Assembly (NCBI GenBank): GCA_029931535.1
Contig: JAQPZY010001548.1
Location: 1,013,001 to 1,077,000, forward strand
Direction: 5' to 3'
DNA from: Margaritifera margaritifera
Lineage: Eukaryota > Mollusca > Bivalvia > Unionida > Margaritiferidae
DNA: 64,000 nucleotides
Shown here: one piece after another, positions 49,227 through 60,883 of the stretch
Layout of the letters: each line of letters starts with the position of its first letter
Position numbering within the stretch: the first letter of the stretch is position 1
Program-made: the position numbers and the translations under genes
Notes under the pieces: model-generated
Databases searched by the model: none
What the model was told of the DNA's origin: nothing
What the model saw: the letters and a program-made list of their open reading frames with translations, nothing else

Positions 49227-49447
49227 TACCATATTTACTCGCATATAACCTTGGTCCAAATGCAAACAACATAGACCCTGAGCTACCGCCGCATAATGTG
49301 CCGGCAGATCAGGGTCTATGTTGTTTGTTCTACTGATTAGTTATTACAAACTGCATAGACCCTGATCTGCTGGTGCATTATGTGACGGCAGATCTGGGTC
49401 TATGCAGTTCGCAGTTGGTATCAGATTATATGCGAGTATATACGGTA
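49227..49447 (-). mobile_element. Double-hairpin MITE, copy E
   Basis: Starts TACCATATTTACTCGCATAT and ends TATATGCGAGTATATACGGTA-like (TGCGAGTATATACGGTA). Hairpin 1 pairs ACATAGACCCTGAGCTACC with GGCAGATCAGGGTCTATG; hairpin 2 pairs GCATAGACCCTGATCTGC with GGCAGATCTGGGTCTATGC. The same linker TTGTTCTACTGATTAGTTAT is present. TA flanks both ends. Confidence 0.88.
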
Positions 49448-49659
49448 GTCCCTAATTTATATTTGTCTACAAGATATGACAGAGTAAAACACTTTTTTAT
49501 CACTAGATACTAGACATTTTTATGAGACTAATTTGGATTAGATTTTCAGTCTTTTTAGAATAAAGTGATATTTAGGTTAGTCACTCCTAACCCAGTTAAA
49601 TCAGCATGTACAAACCATAAATGGAATTATTATAATAAAATATGGGCAGGCAGCTATGT

Positions 49660-49765
49660 GGTATAAAGTTTTGGTGTTTTATGGCACAGCAACACAGGTA
49701 GGTTATTTAGTGCCAAGGTAGTTGGAGTGAAATGCCTTGCCCAGGGACATAGCCTTACTTGGCTA
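49660..49765 (+). mobile_element. SINE body fragment
   Basis: GGTGTTTTATGGCACAGCAAC, TTATTTAGTGCCAAGG and GAAATGCCTTGCCCAGGGAC match the conserved body seen in the SINE at 25421 (GTGCCTTCCCCAAGGGCA, complement orientation) and in the dispersed repeats at 29096 and 34361. No tRNA-like head is visible. Confidence 0.55.
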
Positions 49766-50953
49766 CAGTGTTTCATAAAAACCCTGGGGAAAGATTTGCA
49801 AAATATGGTCTTACAAAGTCTATATTGTCATATACAAAGCCTGTGCCTGTGTATCACAATATGCAAGACCTGTGTACTGCCACTCACATTGCAGCATGAT
49901 GGATATCACAAATCAAATGTTGCAGTATGTTTTGTATCACAATGCATGTCTTGTTCTAATTTTTGTATGAGCAACCCATAATAGACTTTTGATTATCATC
50001 AAATTGTATCACTCTATATCCATGCCCATGGTCTTCATACATTTGAATAAATGTACACACACACACACAAATTAAAACTATATATATATATATATAAGCG
50101 GTCAGCATTTATGATGCAAGTTTAACAAGTTCTTGTAGTCTCAGTTTTATGCAATGGCATATTTCCACTTGGTAACTTCATTTTGGATGCAGTCAGTTCG
50201 GTCGTCATACCTAAAATCGGAGTTCAAATTGGTATTCTGCATTTAAATTCCTGAACCAGTTTAAGTGAATTGGCTCCATTAGATATTTAGGGCAATGATC
50301 GCCATATTTGGAGTCTTAGTGTTAAGATAGCTTCAGACCTTTTTGAAGGAATATATGGATTATCTTTCAGATTTTCAGAGGTAAGATAATATGAATAGAC
50401 ATATATTTTGGTCGTACATTCTGTTGTCAAAGACAATTGTTATGTTATGAAACAATATTGATGTTAGAACTGGGTCAAGTTCATAGACAAAGTTTCCGCC
50501 CAGACTTATCACCAGTGGCAGTACATGAACACAATGAACAGATGGTCATACAGTAGTAGTTTTTACAAGTAAAAAGAAAAACAAACACCAAAAATGCAAG
50601 TAGATTTCTTTATTTGTAAAAGAACATTTAAACTTTATCATATATGTGTTCTTTATTGTTAGGATATAATGCAATCTTATTTACCTACCTATAATGTTGT
50701 ACTTGCCAGGCTGATCAATACACAATATGCCAGGCTGATCAATACACAATCATGAAAATAAAGATATTCGTTTTCTGGACACAGATTATCCAGACAGAGA
50801 TAAAAGTAATTTTTTTAGTGTCCTGATATTTTTTTAGTGTCCTGATATTTGGTTCAATGACATATACAAAAGTATTAAGCACAATTTATCGATGAAAATT
50901 ATGTCACAAACATTAGGATTTGTAAAAATTTCATGATGCTAATATATTATATA

Positions 50954-51531
50954 CAGTAAAACCTGTCTACCCTTTCTGTCAGGTGAAAATTGCTTTTAAA
51001 AGCAGGTGGTCTCAATACACACCATAACATTTATGAAGCAATATTGATTGATGCAATAACAATCTGACCAAAGTTTCACTAAACATCTCATATTTTTCTC
51101 CTCGAATTGAGATTTTTTTATATTTTTCTCCTCGAATTGAGATTTTAAAATATTTTTCTTATTGCTTGGTTTGGAATAATGAATTTTACACAGAACATTA
51201 AGAAAGCATCAACGATTACAAAATAAACATAGTCATAATATCTTGCTTTCTTCTAAAATTAGATATGTTTTATCTCTGGGGAAAATTTGAGAAATTCCTC
51301 TGAGGAATTTCTTAAGAATCAAAAGACTATCAGGTGTTCCATTTCGTAAATATGAAGTTATTTTTCATTCTTTTTTGTGTCTACCAAATACTGAAACCCC
51401 AATAGTGTCTCGAGTATCACAAGCATGATACTATAAAATCTCAATTTGAGAGAAGGAAAAAGAGAAATTTAGTGTGGAAATTGGGACAGGTCTTAAATGA
51501 CAAGTGGCCTTTTATAACAGTGGCTTTATTG
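50954..51531. mobile_element. Tigger/pogo-type nonautonomous element
   Basis: Left end CAGTAAAACCTGTC is identical over 14 bases to that of the element at 56276. The right end, reverse-complemented, reads CAATAAAGCCACTG, a weaker match. TA flanks both ends. No coding sequence is recognised. The right boundary is less certain than the left. Confidence 0.6.
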
Positions 51532-53976
51532 TATTATATCCTGGTGGTATTGTAAACTCGTCCTGTGCTTAAGTGTCCCAGCATGTTTCAGAAAACCCTT
51601 TCTTGAAAAGCAACAATTGACATCAAGTCTCTGCTTACCAATTGTTCCTTATCACTATGTATTTTGTGAGAGGAAAATTTAGAGTTTATATCCACTCTTC
51701 AACATATTCATTGTGATTGATCAAGTCCATCAATGTGTGTCCATCTGTCTGTCTGTTCCCCTTTTAATCTGAACCAGTTGAAGGAGGGTGATCATATTTG
51801 GTATGATATTTCACACACAAGGATGAAAATATGGTCTTATAAAAGGGGTGACCTCCCATGAGCAGGACAAAATGGTTAAAATATAATATTTTGGTGTTGG
51901 GCAAGGTGGAGTTATAAAAGGGCTTGTCTATCTTGGGAGGGGCCTCTGAAGTAGGGCATTACTGTTTTAATTTATTTGATTCATGTTGTGTTACATGTTT
52001 GATATCCATGCATCAGTCAGATTGGGAAGAATCAAATTAGCCTACTAAATTTTAAATTAAAGAAATTAATATTTCAGTAAAGTTTTGTAATTTGAATGAA
52101 TTGTACAAGGGTAAAATAGTGTTGAATTAGAAATATACTTCTATTGCATTGAGTTTTTACAGACATTCATCACTTACGATACTTGTCAGTAACATATGAA
52201 AGTCACTTGCCTGGTTGAACAGGCTCTTGTAGCTATCACTTGCCCTGACCAGAGTTTTACTTTCCTCAGGCAGTCGGGCAAATGTTAATGTCAAGCACTG
52301 GCAGTACATACAAAAGCATGTGGATTTGCAGTGGTGAACCATCCGAGTTGATCTTGTTTCATACAGTTTTTAAATATTTCTATCACCATTATCTCTGGTG
52401 CTGTTATATTACATTAACAATAGAGTATTTCAGTAAAAGTCAGTGGACCCATTTTGCAATCTGTGAGTTTTGATTTATTTCTACAGAATTGTCACTTGAT
52501 GGTGCACTAATAGTTTATTCCAGGGCATTTGAAAGCAGAAAGATATTTTAAATTATTACACCAGTTACTTAGTATATACCAATGTAGATTCAGATGTATG
52601 AATCACAGACTAAATATTGAATAGTGTCGTTTCTAAAACATTAAGAGAGCTAATTAAAAATACCCGGTAGGTCTTATGTAGCTTGGATAATTTAGATGAT
52701 GAATTCCATTATCTTTGTCCTTTTTTTGCAGACATTAAAAACCTTTACATTCTCAACATGTACTTTAGAAGTCATAATCATATAAAAGTTAATGATTTCA
52801 TGAACACTGAACATTGTGATATATATGTACTTACCAAACTATAAATATTTTGCACAACAATTATACAGCATTTGGACAAAATAATGTAGATAGTTTATCT
52901 TGACATCTTTTCCTTGATGTGTATTCATACACAGAATTTGTAGCCTACCGAACTATCCATGCTTTGCAAAATTACTTTCTAGTGTGGACCATACAGGGAG
53001 ATGACAAATATGTACCTTTTTTTATAGAGTTTCTGCACTGTTTGATGTGTATTAATTGTTGTTATGCTGAATTGACTGTTAAAATGTTTTTTTGTTTTGT
53101 TTCTCATTCCCCTCCCAGGGACATGATTATCAATAAAAGTTCAAAGGTGAAAGGCAGCTGGAATTTCATGCTGTGCATTGTTTTTAGTGAATCATTACAG
53201 TCGTTGTTATTGAAAAGTGAAATTGTAAATTGCCTCCACTCCTGTTTTTTTCTGTCTTGTAAAATATACAATTAAATGTTTAAGGAATAAAATAATGGAT
53301 AATCGAATGGGCTTTTCAGCATGCAAAATATGGTAAAATAAGTGAGACCCACTTCCTCCCTATTTTTGCCTTGTAAAACTCCAGTGCTTAAGAGGGAGGG
53401 GTGTGTGTGTGCTTTGTGTGTGTGAGGGGGTAAACTGCCCATGACTAGTGTATTCTTAGTACAGGTATTGATTAGCGGCATATGTATTTTTTTTACATCA
53501 AAAGTAGTAGTAAAATATGTCTTAAATTTGCTAGATTTGGGACAAAGAAGTAAATTCACTGTTTAAAATTGGCAAATTCAAAAATTACCATTTTATGTGG
53601 TCTTGTAGACTAGCAGTCAGATTTAGCTAAAAAAAGCATTTGGCATAATTCATAAACTGTTTTCATTGCCGACACCATTGCTGTTATTATAACTTAGTCC
53701 TACAATACATTACCCCTTCTTCATATTTACTACTGTTTGTGAAACATTATATCATTGAATTTCCTAGATAATCACATGCCTCATGTACACATGACTTAAT
53801 CTCCCCAGTATTGTAACATATTCGAATTATCATTAATTACTATAGTTGGTGTTTACATTGATATCACAGGAATCAATGTTAGCAAATCCATTAATTAATC
53901 TCAGTGAATGGATTTGAACTGAAGTCAGGTATGATTATTTACATTAGTTGCCTTCATTTCTCGTCTGTTTAAAATA

Positions 53977-54967
53977 CAGAGGAACCTCATTAATCCAGAC
54001 ACCTTCGTTTCCAGTGAATATGTCCGGATTAATGAGTTATCCGGATAATTGAATCATGCACATTTTTATTTTACGATGTCATCATACCATATACATATAC
54101 TGTACATGTACCTGTATTAGCTAGCTTTTCTGCAATTGTCGACTTGCCAATGTCTAAGGATGAGTCAGCTATAATATGCTGGGGGATATCTTAAATGGTA
54201 ACTTTTGGATGATCTTCTTTGAGCTGGCAAATCTTCTTGTTGATGCTGTCTGGTATCTCTACTTGTCTACGCTTGCTTGATGGTGTCGCCATAATAATGT
54301 AAAAAGTACAACGAATACGAACTGATATCTCGCAGTTAAATGCGTTATGGTAAACTAATAAACTGCAGTCATTTTTATAAGTTGTATTTTACAACTGTTC
54401 TAGCTGCTAATGAACCGTTAATTAACGTCATTTTTTATTCTGAAATGAAGCCCTTTACTGTCCACATTTGAAATCAATCAACTTTATTTGTACAGCCATC
54501 AACAAACTCTGTTTATTTAATTATTAACACCCCAGTTGAGGACTTACAAAAACAGACATTGTTTATACAATCACTGGTTACAATACGGTCATGCTACTTG
54601 AAGTTTTTCCACACACATGATCACGTTATCAGTTTATAACTTTAACATGCCACTAGAATTTGACCTATCAGAGATTGATACATTGACACACCTCCAAATT
54701 TGCATAGGTGAATCTGTGTTATCCAACTGACTGTATTTTCATATATGTTTCTTCCAATTTTCTTATTTTTGGACAGATTATTTCCAGATTATCGAAGCAA
54801 GTTTTATAGCAATTTTACACTTTGGTCCCCCATTTTGATTTCTGGATCCGGAACGTGGATTTCTTGCTTAATGGAGCAAATTAATGTTTAGGAATTCTGT
54901 TCCCATTGAACTATGTCTGGATAGCAAGGTTTCCGGATAAACCGAGTCTGGATTAACGAGGTTCCTG
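53977..54967. mobile_element. Tigger/pogo-type transposon, decayed
   Basis: Left end CAGAGGAACCTCATTAATCC and right end (reverse complement CAGGAACCTCGTTAATCCAG) form the terminal inverted repeat, with TA on both sides. Within it lies a recognisable transposase N-terminus on the minus strand, so the copy derives from an autonomous element that has lost most of its coding sequence (about 1 kb remains). Confidence 0.85.
54112..54292 (-). pseudogene. Tigger/pogo transposase N-terminus (CENP-B-like HTH)
   Basis: From the ATG at 54292 the minus strand reads MATPSSKRRQVEIPDSINKK, then ICQLKEDHPKVTI, a stop, then DIPQHIIADSSLDIGKSTIA and EKLAN. This is the N-terminal helix-turn-helix that binds the ends of pogo-family elements, with its basic start and the GKSTI(A/S) turn. 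A single stop interrupts about 60 residues; the DDE catalytic domain is absent. Confidence 0.75.
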
Positions 54968-55383
54968 TATAGTATATTAGGTTTTATGTAAAGATTATTT
55001 ATTTTAGGTTTTAGTGTTTGCACGTGTTTTTTGGTGGCTAAACTTTAAAGTTCTGTGCACTCTTCTTGCTCACTGAACTGTCTTGAATGCCCTGCACGTA
55101 GTGGATGATTGACTAGAAATTATCTGTGCAAGACTGCTATTGAAAGCACGAGTCCCAAGTGGACATTATATTGCTCACCTGACTTGCCTATTATATGAAC
55201 AGATAACTCTTTTGCAGAATGGATCCATTAAATGAAATTCTATACTTGTGATGGGTTTCTGATATACACTATAAAAAAATATCAGGATATACAAGTATAA
55301 TGTAACTATTATACAGATTTCTTGTTTATTTTCGTTCAGTTAATGATGTAATATCTTTATAAAAGCTCCTATTTTTGTTTCAG

Positions 55384-55620
55384 GAATTTCACATTGCTTA
55401 CATTTACATCAAGATGGCCAATTCTCCGAGACCTGGAGTGTGGGCACTTGAGAAATCAAAGGACAGTGGAAAGACATGGGAACCATGGCAGTATTTTGCT
55501 GATCACACATACGAGTGTGAGAAATATTTCCAGACAAAAGCAGACCAGCCTCTTGAAGCTGATGATCAAGTTGTTTGTGCAACTGCTTTCTCCAAGATTG
55601 TTCCTCTGGAAAATGGAGAG
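55384..55620 (+). CDS. Laminin subunit alpha, coding exon 3: LN domain
   Basis: 79 codons (residues 133-211), phase 0, acceptor TTTTTGTTTCAG, donor GAG|GTATAC. It reads EFHIAYIYIKMANSPRPGVW (alpha-type signature NSPRPG), then LEKSKDSGKTWEPWQYFAD, with conserved Cys177 (YECEKYF) and Cys197 (VVCATAFSKI), and ends at VPLENGE. LENGE is followed across the splice by the next conserved strand. The order and spacing match LanA/LAMA5 (remembered). The absence of the residue insertions typical of alpha-1/2 chains supports the alpha-3/5 class. The frame also runs past the donor for 56 codons before a stop, but that extension does not resemble laminin. The exon lies 36.4 kb from exon 2. Confidence 0.95.
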
Positions 55621-56580
55621 GTATACAATATTCACTGTTTTCTCCAGGATGTTCAATTGCATGAATGCCCCCTAAATGTAATGAATTCCCACTTAAAAAA
55701 GAGCAAGCATGCAAAAATCACACACAGTCGATTTACCAGGAGTAACAAAACTTGTCACGTTCATCAATATTTACAGAGCCAAGTCTGATCATATAAGCAG
55801 TTGATTTCTAGATCAACTGCCACAATCATGTGCTTACTAAGTGATTTTTGGAATTGAGTACTGAGGCACTTTTATTGATTATCTAGTTATTAAAAGCATT
55901 TTACCAACTGCTCTTGGCATGATGAGCAAGATCTGTGCATATTAATGAGATAATTTTCTATCTGATTGGCTAAGCTTTTTACAGTGCTGGAGACTGAAAT
56001 CTGTGCATATTAATGAGATACCTTTCATCTGATTGGCTGAGCTTGTTTCCTCTCTAGATCTAGCAACTATATTTTTCATCCGATTTCTATCAAACTTGGT
56101 AAATGGGTTTATTTCATAAAGATCTTGGATCAGTTCAATTATGGATATGAGACTATGCATATTAATTATGCCTTTATTTTTAGAGATTATCAGGATATAG
56201 TAAATTAGGTAGAATCAACATGATATAAAGTTTGTGAGATAGTTTACATAGGTTGTGCAGTTATAATACTATATACAGTAAAACCTGTCCTAGCTGTCAC
56301 CTGTGTTCAGTGGTCATTCTAATTTCCCCCTGGGAAATTTCCTATATAAATGCCCAGTATTTAATGGTCACCTGCTTTCAGTGGCCAGGTGTTTCTTAAT
56401 GAAACCATGGTTTTACCATGCCTTATGTGGTCACTGGAGTGTCTCAGCAGTGACCGCTCCAAGGATGCAAATTAAATGCTTCTTTTATTTGATCAGCAAG
56501 GCATTGTTTAGATAAAGGTATATCATGTGAATTAATGTTTAAGCATTTCATCTCTCGATTGTACTTACTGTACTCCAATC

Positions 56581-56816
56581 ATGGTGTCAGTCAAACTCAA
56601 AGGTGTCAACATGTCGGCTTCGAAAGCAAAGTGGTTTTTGTCCTTACATGAGAGAATCAAAGCAATTCATTTGCTGGATAGGGGATGGAGTAGTCGTGTA
56701 GTTGCAGCAGAAATGGAAGTCAGGCGAACTCAGAATTAAGGGATTGTATTATTAAGCGGAAGCGAGATAATATTGCCAGTTTTGAGAACAACGTTAATCC
56801 TGACTGTAAGAGATAA
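56581..56816 (+). pseudogene. Tigger transposase N-terminus (CENP-B-like HTH)
   Basis: From ATGs at 56581 and 56611: MSASKAKWFLSLHERIKAIH, LLDRGWSSRVVAAEMEVRRT, then a stop and a frameshift, then IKRKRDNIASFENNVNPDCK. This is the classic pogo/Tigger/jerky-type CENP-B N-terminal DNA-binding domain (LSLxEKxxVIxxxDxG, then GVxRTQI, then RKxxILxxxExN). The rest of the transposase is missing. Confidence 0.78.
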
Positions 56817-57225
56817 AGTACAATCACACCAAATGAGTAGAAATACATGTACACTGTACTTGTGATATCCCTTATGGTTTATATGCTACTCACAATAGCC
56901 TCAAGAAGCTTCTTTTCATTCCTTAGCCATCAAAGATCTCGAATAAAAGCCGACTGTCTTTTGATCTCGGTGAGTTTGAGCAGCTGCTTAATCCATCAAT
57001 TGTTTGAAGTGTGAACACCTGTTTTCATGCCTAATTATACCAGCTGGCCTAACAAAAAGTCATTTTTGTGTTTGACAATCACAGGTAAGCTGTCAGTTAG
57101 TAATTTTATTTAGATGTCGTTTCTGCTAATAAGTGATGATTTAATGTACATGATGAATTAAAGTGGAACTTTTTATTTTATTATTTTGTTATTTTTCTAT
57201 TTGCTAATTAGCTGAACTAAATATA

Positions 57226-58698
57226 CATCACTCCCTCGATAACTCGCGAACCCGCTTATAACACGGGGTCATGTGTGGATCCTACTTTTTTTACTAGAAA
57301 ATGCCCCAAAAATTGGCCCCTATTTGTTGAACATGAAAAAATTCACGATCAAAGTTGGTAAATGCAAACTCGTTATATCGCTCATTTTATTGTTGAAAAC
57401 AGTGGTTAGTACCAGGAAATTTGAATCAACATCATGAAATTCTCAACTTTTAATATGAGATCATGTATTTTGTTAAATTTTCTTTCCTAACAACATTCCC
57501 AGTACACTGTAAATAACAATATTTGACGAAATTTTGATGAATGAAAATGTTACTAATGCCTACTGGTAGCAACAATTTATAATAAGTTGTGTCAAGTGAA
57601 ATTTGTGTTTTAGTTCTATCTTTTAATTCGGTTTCAGTGTAATCATCATAAATGCAATATGCCCTCTTGTATTCAAAATTGAAAAATATCATTCAACCAT
57701 CACTGCTATGTCTGGGAGCATTTCCGTGAGAACCTAATTAAGTGCCAACCGTTTTTTTTATCTCCAACATTGGGAAGTATTTGTTGTGTTGTTACACTCA
57801 AATAAAAGCAGACCTGCTTTGTATGATCACATTAATTACATCTTTTGTATAAAATCAAATAAAGGAGGGTGGAATAAAATAAAAGTTAAAAGGCGTGCAA
57901 ACCCTACATGTGTAAGAGCTAGCGGTCACGGCCTTGTGTCAGGTGAGCTCATTTCAGTTGATCAATCAAACACTGTTATAAATATTATTATGGAAGTAAT
58001 ATAACCAAACTACCTTAAATTAGCCTACTAATTCACAATTGTGATCAAAGATAGTAAGGCAACCAAGCCAAATGAGTACTTGGTGAATACAAAGCTTTGT
58101 TTCACAGATACAGTTCCAGAATTTGTAGTGAACTTAAAATTTCTAAATTGCCACTCGAAGATTTCCTCAAGGATAAGAAGAAGTTTCACTATTACTTGAA
58201 ATGAAATCACAGGATCCATATTTTATTAATAGAACAATAAATAATTAGAGTTTCGACGTTGATAGTTGTTTCACGAAATGTCTATAGTTTTTGTAAAAAA
58301 GGAATCTTGTTTTGTTGTGAATCAAAAACAGCAAAAAAAAGTGACGTAATACACAATGTTTTCGCGTACACGTGTTGTTGAAACCGCTTGGACTAATGTT
58401 GTTAACGATTTTTCAGCAGTTTGGTATCTTGAAAATAAAGGTAATTTATACCAAAAAGCGAAAAACTACATTAGAAAAAAGCTCTTCATTGACAATTATT
58501 CCCAATGCAATTATAAAACGAGTATTCAGCTATTTAACAGCCCGAATCCCCCCCCCCCCGGTTTTCTCAGTGTCCAACAGGGATGGCATTCCCATTCCCT
58601 TCTTAATTTTTTGAGGTCCCTCGGTAACTTGCACCCTCACTTATAGTGCGGTCTATGTTTTTGGACCCTGTTGTGCACAAGTTATCGAGTGAGAGGCG
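57226..58698. mobile_element. Second Tigger-like element nested in the first
   Basis: Left end CATCACTCCCTCGATAACTC and right end (reverse complement CGCCTCTCACTCGATAACTT), flanked by TA at 57224-57225 and 58699-58700. CCCTCGATAAC-type ends are typical of Tigger elements. The ends remain similar further in (TTATAACACGGGGTC versus a TATAGTGCGGTC equivalent). No clear transposase remains; an open frame at 58356 is unrecognised. Confidence 0.75.
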
Positions 58699-59000
58699 TA
58701 TGTATTTTGATAGCATACTAATACTACTAATTATAATGCTATTTGGTGCATAGTACATGCATTTGTCATGAACCAAGGTTGAGAACTGAACCTGCCTTCA
58801 GAGGTAACCTGTCTTCAAAGGCCACTTTTTTGCCCATTCCCATGCGTGACCGCTGAACACAGGTTTGACTGTACATGTAAGCCTGCTTAGTGAAATAGTA
58901 AACTCATAAGTTATGTAAGCCAGGTGAGTGATGTCAGCAAGACCCACTTATGCCTCATGTTTATGTATCTGGTCCCAGAACTTGCCATTTTCCATTTCAG

Positions 59001-59171
59001 ATTGTAGTTTCCTTGATCAATGGTCGTCCTAGTGCTCTGAACTTCACTTATGCAGATACTCTCAGGAACTGGTTAAAGGCTACCAATGTCCGGTTGCGTC
59101 TGCTTCGCACCAAGACTCTTCTAGGACATCTGATGGCAGTTGCTAGACAAGACCCCACTGTATCAAGAAGG
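59001..59171 (+). CDS. Laminin subunit alpha, coding exon 4: end of LN domain
   Basis: 57 codons (residues 212-268), phase 0, acceptor TTTTCCATTTCAG, donor AGG|GTATAT. It reads [20 protein letters not shown] (NFT sequon at residue 225), then [20 protein letters not shown] and [23 protein letters not shown] and DPTV.RR are near-identical to LanA and LAMA5 as remembered, and the next residues in the family (YYYSIKDI) would start exon 5. I searched 59172-64000 by eye for that exon and the first EGF-like (LE) repeats and did not find them, so exon 5 lies beyond the window. Confidence 0.94.
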
Positions 59172-59236
59172 GTATATATTCAGAATATCAAGGAAAAGAT
59201 ATTAAAACTTGACTTAATAGTTGAGAGGAAGCTATA

Positions 59237-59320
59237 CAGTAGGACCCCGCTATAGCACGATGGTCGGGATCCACAAAACGAGATCGCGCTATGTCCCGAA
59301 CTGTGCTATAACCAACCTAG
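59237..59320. mobile_element. Tigger-like element terminus
   Basis: CAGTAGGACCCCGCTATAGC follows TA and then GCGCTATGTCCCGAACTGTG, typical of a Tigger-family end. I did not find the matching opposite end downstream, so the element is truncated or its other end is disrupted by the G-rich array. It sits only 65 bases after the exon 4 donor. Confidence 0.6.
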
Positions 59321-59671
59321 ACAAAACCAAGTCATTTAGCTGAAGAAAATGATGCATGCACCCAAAAAATGGGGGGGGGGGGAGGGGGTTAAATTGTGGG
59401 CTCAAAACAATGTGCTTCATTGGCACAGTTATCATCTTAAATCAATGCATATCAAATGACAAATACACATGCAGTGAAAACAGAGATTGCACATATAATA
59501 TTTTACTTTATTCAGAGAACCATGCATTGGTACATTTATATGTACATGGCTAATGTATAGCATGAATAGTTAAAGGATCAACACGTGTACTCACCAGCCG
59601 ATCTCATGGCATGCGTAGGAGCGAGTCCATAATAATTCCATCGAAAATATGCACACAGAAGTATAATATCA

Positions 59672-59842
59672 TTGTCTGATGAAGTTCTGAAATCCTACAT
59701 CGTCGTCTAGTCATTGTAAATCGTCGTCGTCTAGTCATCGTAAATCCCGTCCGGCTCCGATTCCTCGGCTTTACTGTCATATGCGGGCGCTTATGCGGAG
59801 ACTGAGCTTGGGCTCTGAAAGTAACACTTTGATCATAAAGTA
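59672..59842 (+). repeat. Direct repeat, copy 1 (left of the G-rich array)
   Basis: About 170 bases starting near GTCTGATGAAGTTCTGAAAT, with TCGTCGTCTAGTCATTGTAA given twice in tandem, then TTTACTGTCATATGCGGGCG and GAGACTGAGCTTGGGCTCTG. Matches 60716-60883 in the same orientation; copy 1 keeps more CG dinucleotides. Confidence 0.92.
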
Positions 59843-60325
59843 TGGTATGGAGATCTATGTAGGTAGAGGTGGGGTATAGTATGGAGATCTATGTAGGTGG
59901 AGGTGGGGTATGGTATGGAGATCTGTGGGTGGATGTGGGCTATGGTATGGAGATCTATGTAGTTGGAGGTGGGTATGGTATGGAGATCTATGTAGGTGGA
60001 GGTGGGGTTAGAGGTAGGTGGAGGTGGGGTATGGCATGGAGATCTGTAGGTGGAGGTGGGGTATGGTATGGAGATCTGTCTGGGTGGAGGTGATGTATGG
60101 TATGGAGATTTGTGGAGGTGGGGTTAGAGGTAGGTGGAGGTGTGGTTAGAGGGAGGTGGGGTATGGTATGTAGGTGGCGGCGGGGTATGGTATGTAGGTG
60201 GCGGCAGGGTATGGTATGTAGGTGGAGGTGGGGTTAGAGGTAGGTGGAGGTTGGGTTAGAGGTAGGTGGAGCTGGGGTTAGAGGTAGGTGGAGGTGGGGT
60301 ATTATGGTATGGAGATCTATAATTA
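59843..60325. repeat. G-rich minisatellite (GGTATGGAGATCT / GTAGGTGGAGGTGGGG)
   Basis: Irregular units combine GGTATGGAGATCTATGTAGG, TGGAGGTGGGGT and TTAGAGGTAGGTGGAGG. The plus strand is strongly G-rich with many GG/GGG runs, so G-quadruplex formation is plausible. Open frames across it (Gly-rich) are repeat artefacts. Confidence 0.93.
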
Positions 60326-60354
60326 TGTGGGGAATACCTACACTGAAAACTTCG

Positions 60355-60390
60355 TCTGTCTGTCTGGCTGGCTGACTGGCTGGCTGGCGC

Positions 60391-60428
<38 letters not shown>
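60355..60428. repeat. (CTGG/CTGT)n and (GA)n microsatellite
   Basis: CTGTCTGTCTGGCTGGCTGA is followed by GCGAGG and an uninterrupted GA run of about 17 units. Confidence 0.96.
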
Positions 60429-60430
<2 letters not shown>

Positions 60431-60715
60431 CAGTGTAGTGAAATAAGTCACAGATAAATTGAAAACTTTCAATTTGTCTATCTTTGTGTAATAAAATCCA
60501 TTGAAATCCATAATGCTTGACATTTTAAATCCATTTATATGATAAATCCATGATTCAAATATAGGTCACATACCAGTATATAAATAGTAGTTATTTCCAT
60601 ATGTCTTACAAATAAACAATAAAAGTTGTTAAGTCCACATTTTTGTGATTCACAGTATCCTATAAATGTCACTATCTAATGTCATCTTGTACAAAGTCCA
60701 AGAATTAATCCTCAT

Positions 60716-60883
60716 AGTCTGATAAAGTTCTGAAATCCTACATCGTCGTCTAGTCATTGTAAATCGTTGTCGTCTAGTCATCGTAAATATCGTCCAACTC
60801 CAATTCCTCGACTTTACTGTCATATGCAGGTGCTTATGCAGAGACTGAGCTTGGGCTCTATAAGTAACACTTTGATTATAAAG
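60716..60883 (+). repeat. Direct repeat, copy 2 (right of the G-rich array)
   Basis: Partner of 59672-59842. Nearly all differences are CG in copy 1 versus CA or TG here (for example TATGCGGGCG versus TATGCAGGTG), as expected from cytosine deamination. Confidence 0.92.

Larger units (their letters stand above)
56276..58871 (+). mobile_element. Tigger/pogo-type transposon with nested insertion
   Basis: Left end CAGTAAAACCTGTC... with CCTGTGTTCAGTGGTCA, right end (reverse complement) CAGTCAAACCTGTGTTCAGC, flanked by TA on both sides. Without the nested element (57226-58698) about 1.1 kb remains. It carries a transposase N-terminal remnant on the plus strand. Confidence 0.82.
55621..59000 (+). 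other. Laminin intron 3 (phase 0, 3.4 kb)
   Basis: Donor GAG|GTATAC, acceptor TTTTCCATTTCAG|AT. Mostly made of one Tigger-type element (56276-58871) with another nested inside. Near 55930-56170 the segment GTGCATATTAATGAGATA occurs twice, with related GCATATTAAT copies, in TCTGATTGGCT context. Confidence 0.92.

Noticed and set aside
52157..52342. A short minus-strand frame in intron 2
   Set aside because: 61 codons with no family signature and no splice or start support.
55621..55788. Continuation of laminin exon 3 to a stop at 55788
   Set aside because: After LENGE the read-through sequence does not resemble laminin, a GT donor is at 55621, and the expected next residues ([10 protein letters not shown]) start exon 4 after a good acceptor.
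58356..58646. A 96-codon plus-strand frame in intron 3
   Set aside because: Lies within the nested Tigger-like element, runs through a C-run and shows no family motif.
59869..60093. A glycine-rich frame
   Set aside because: Translation of the G-rich minisatellite.
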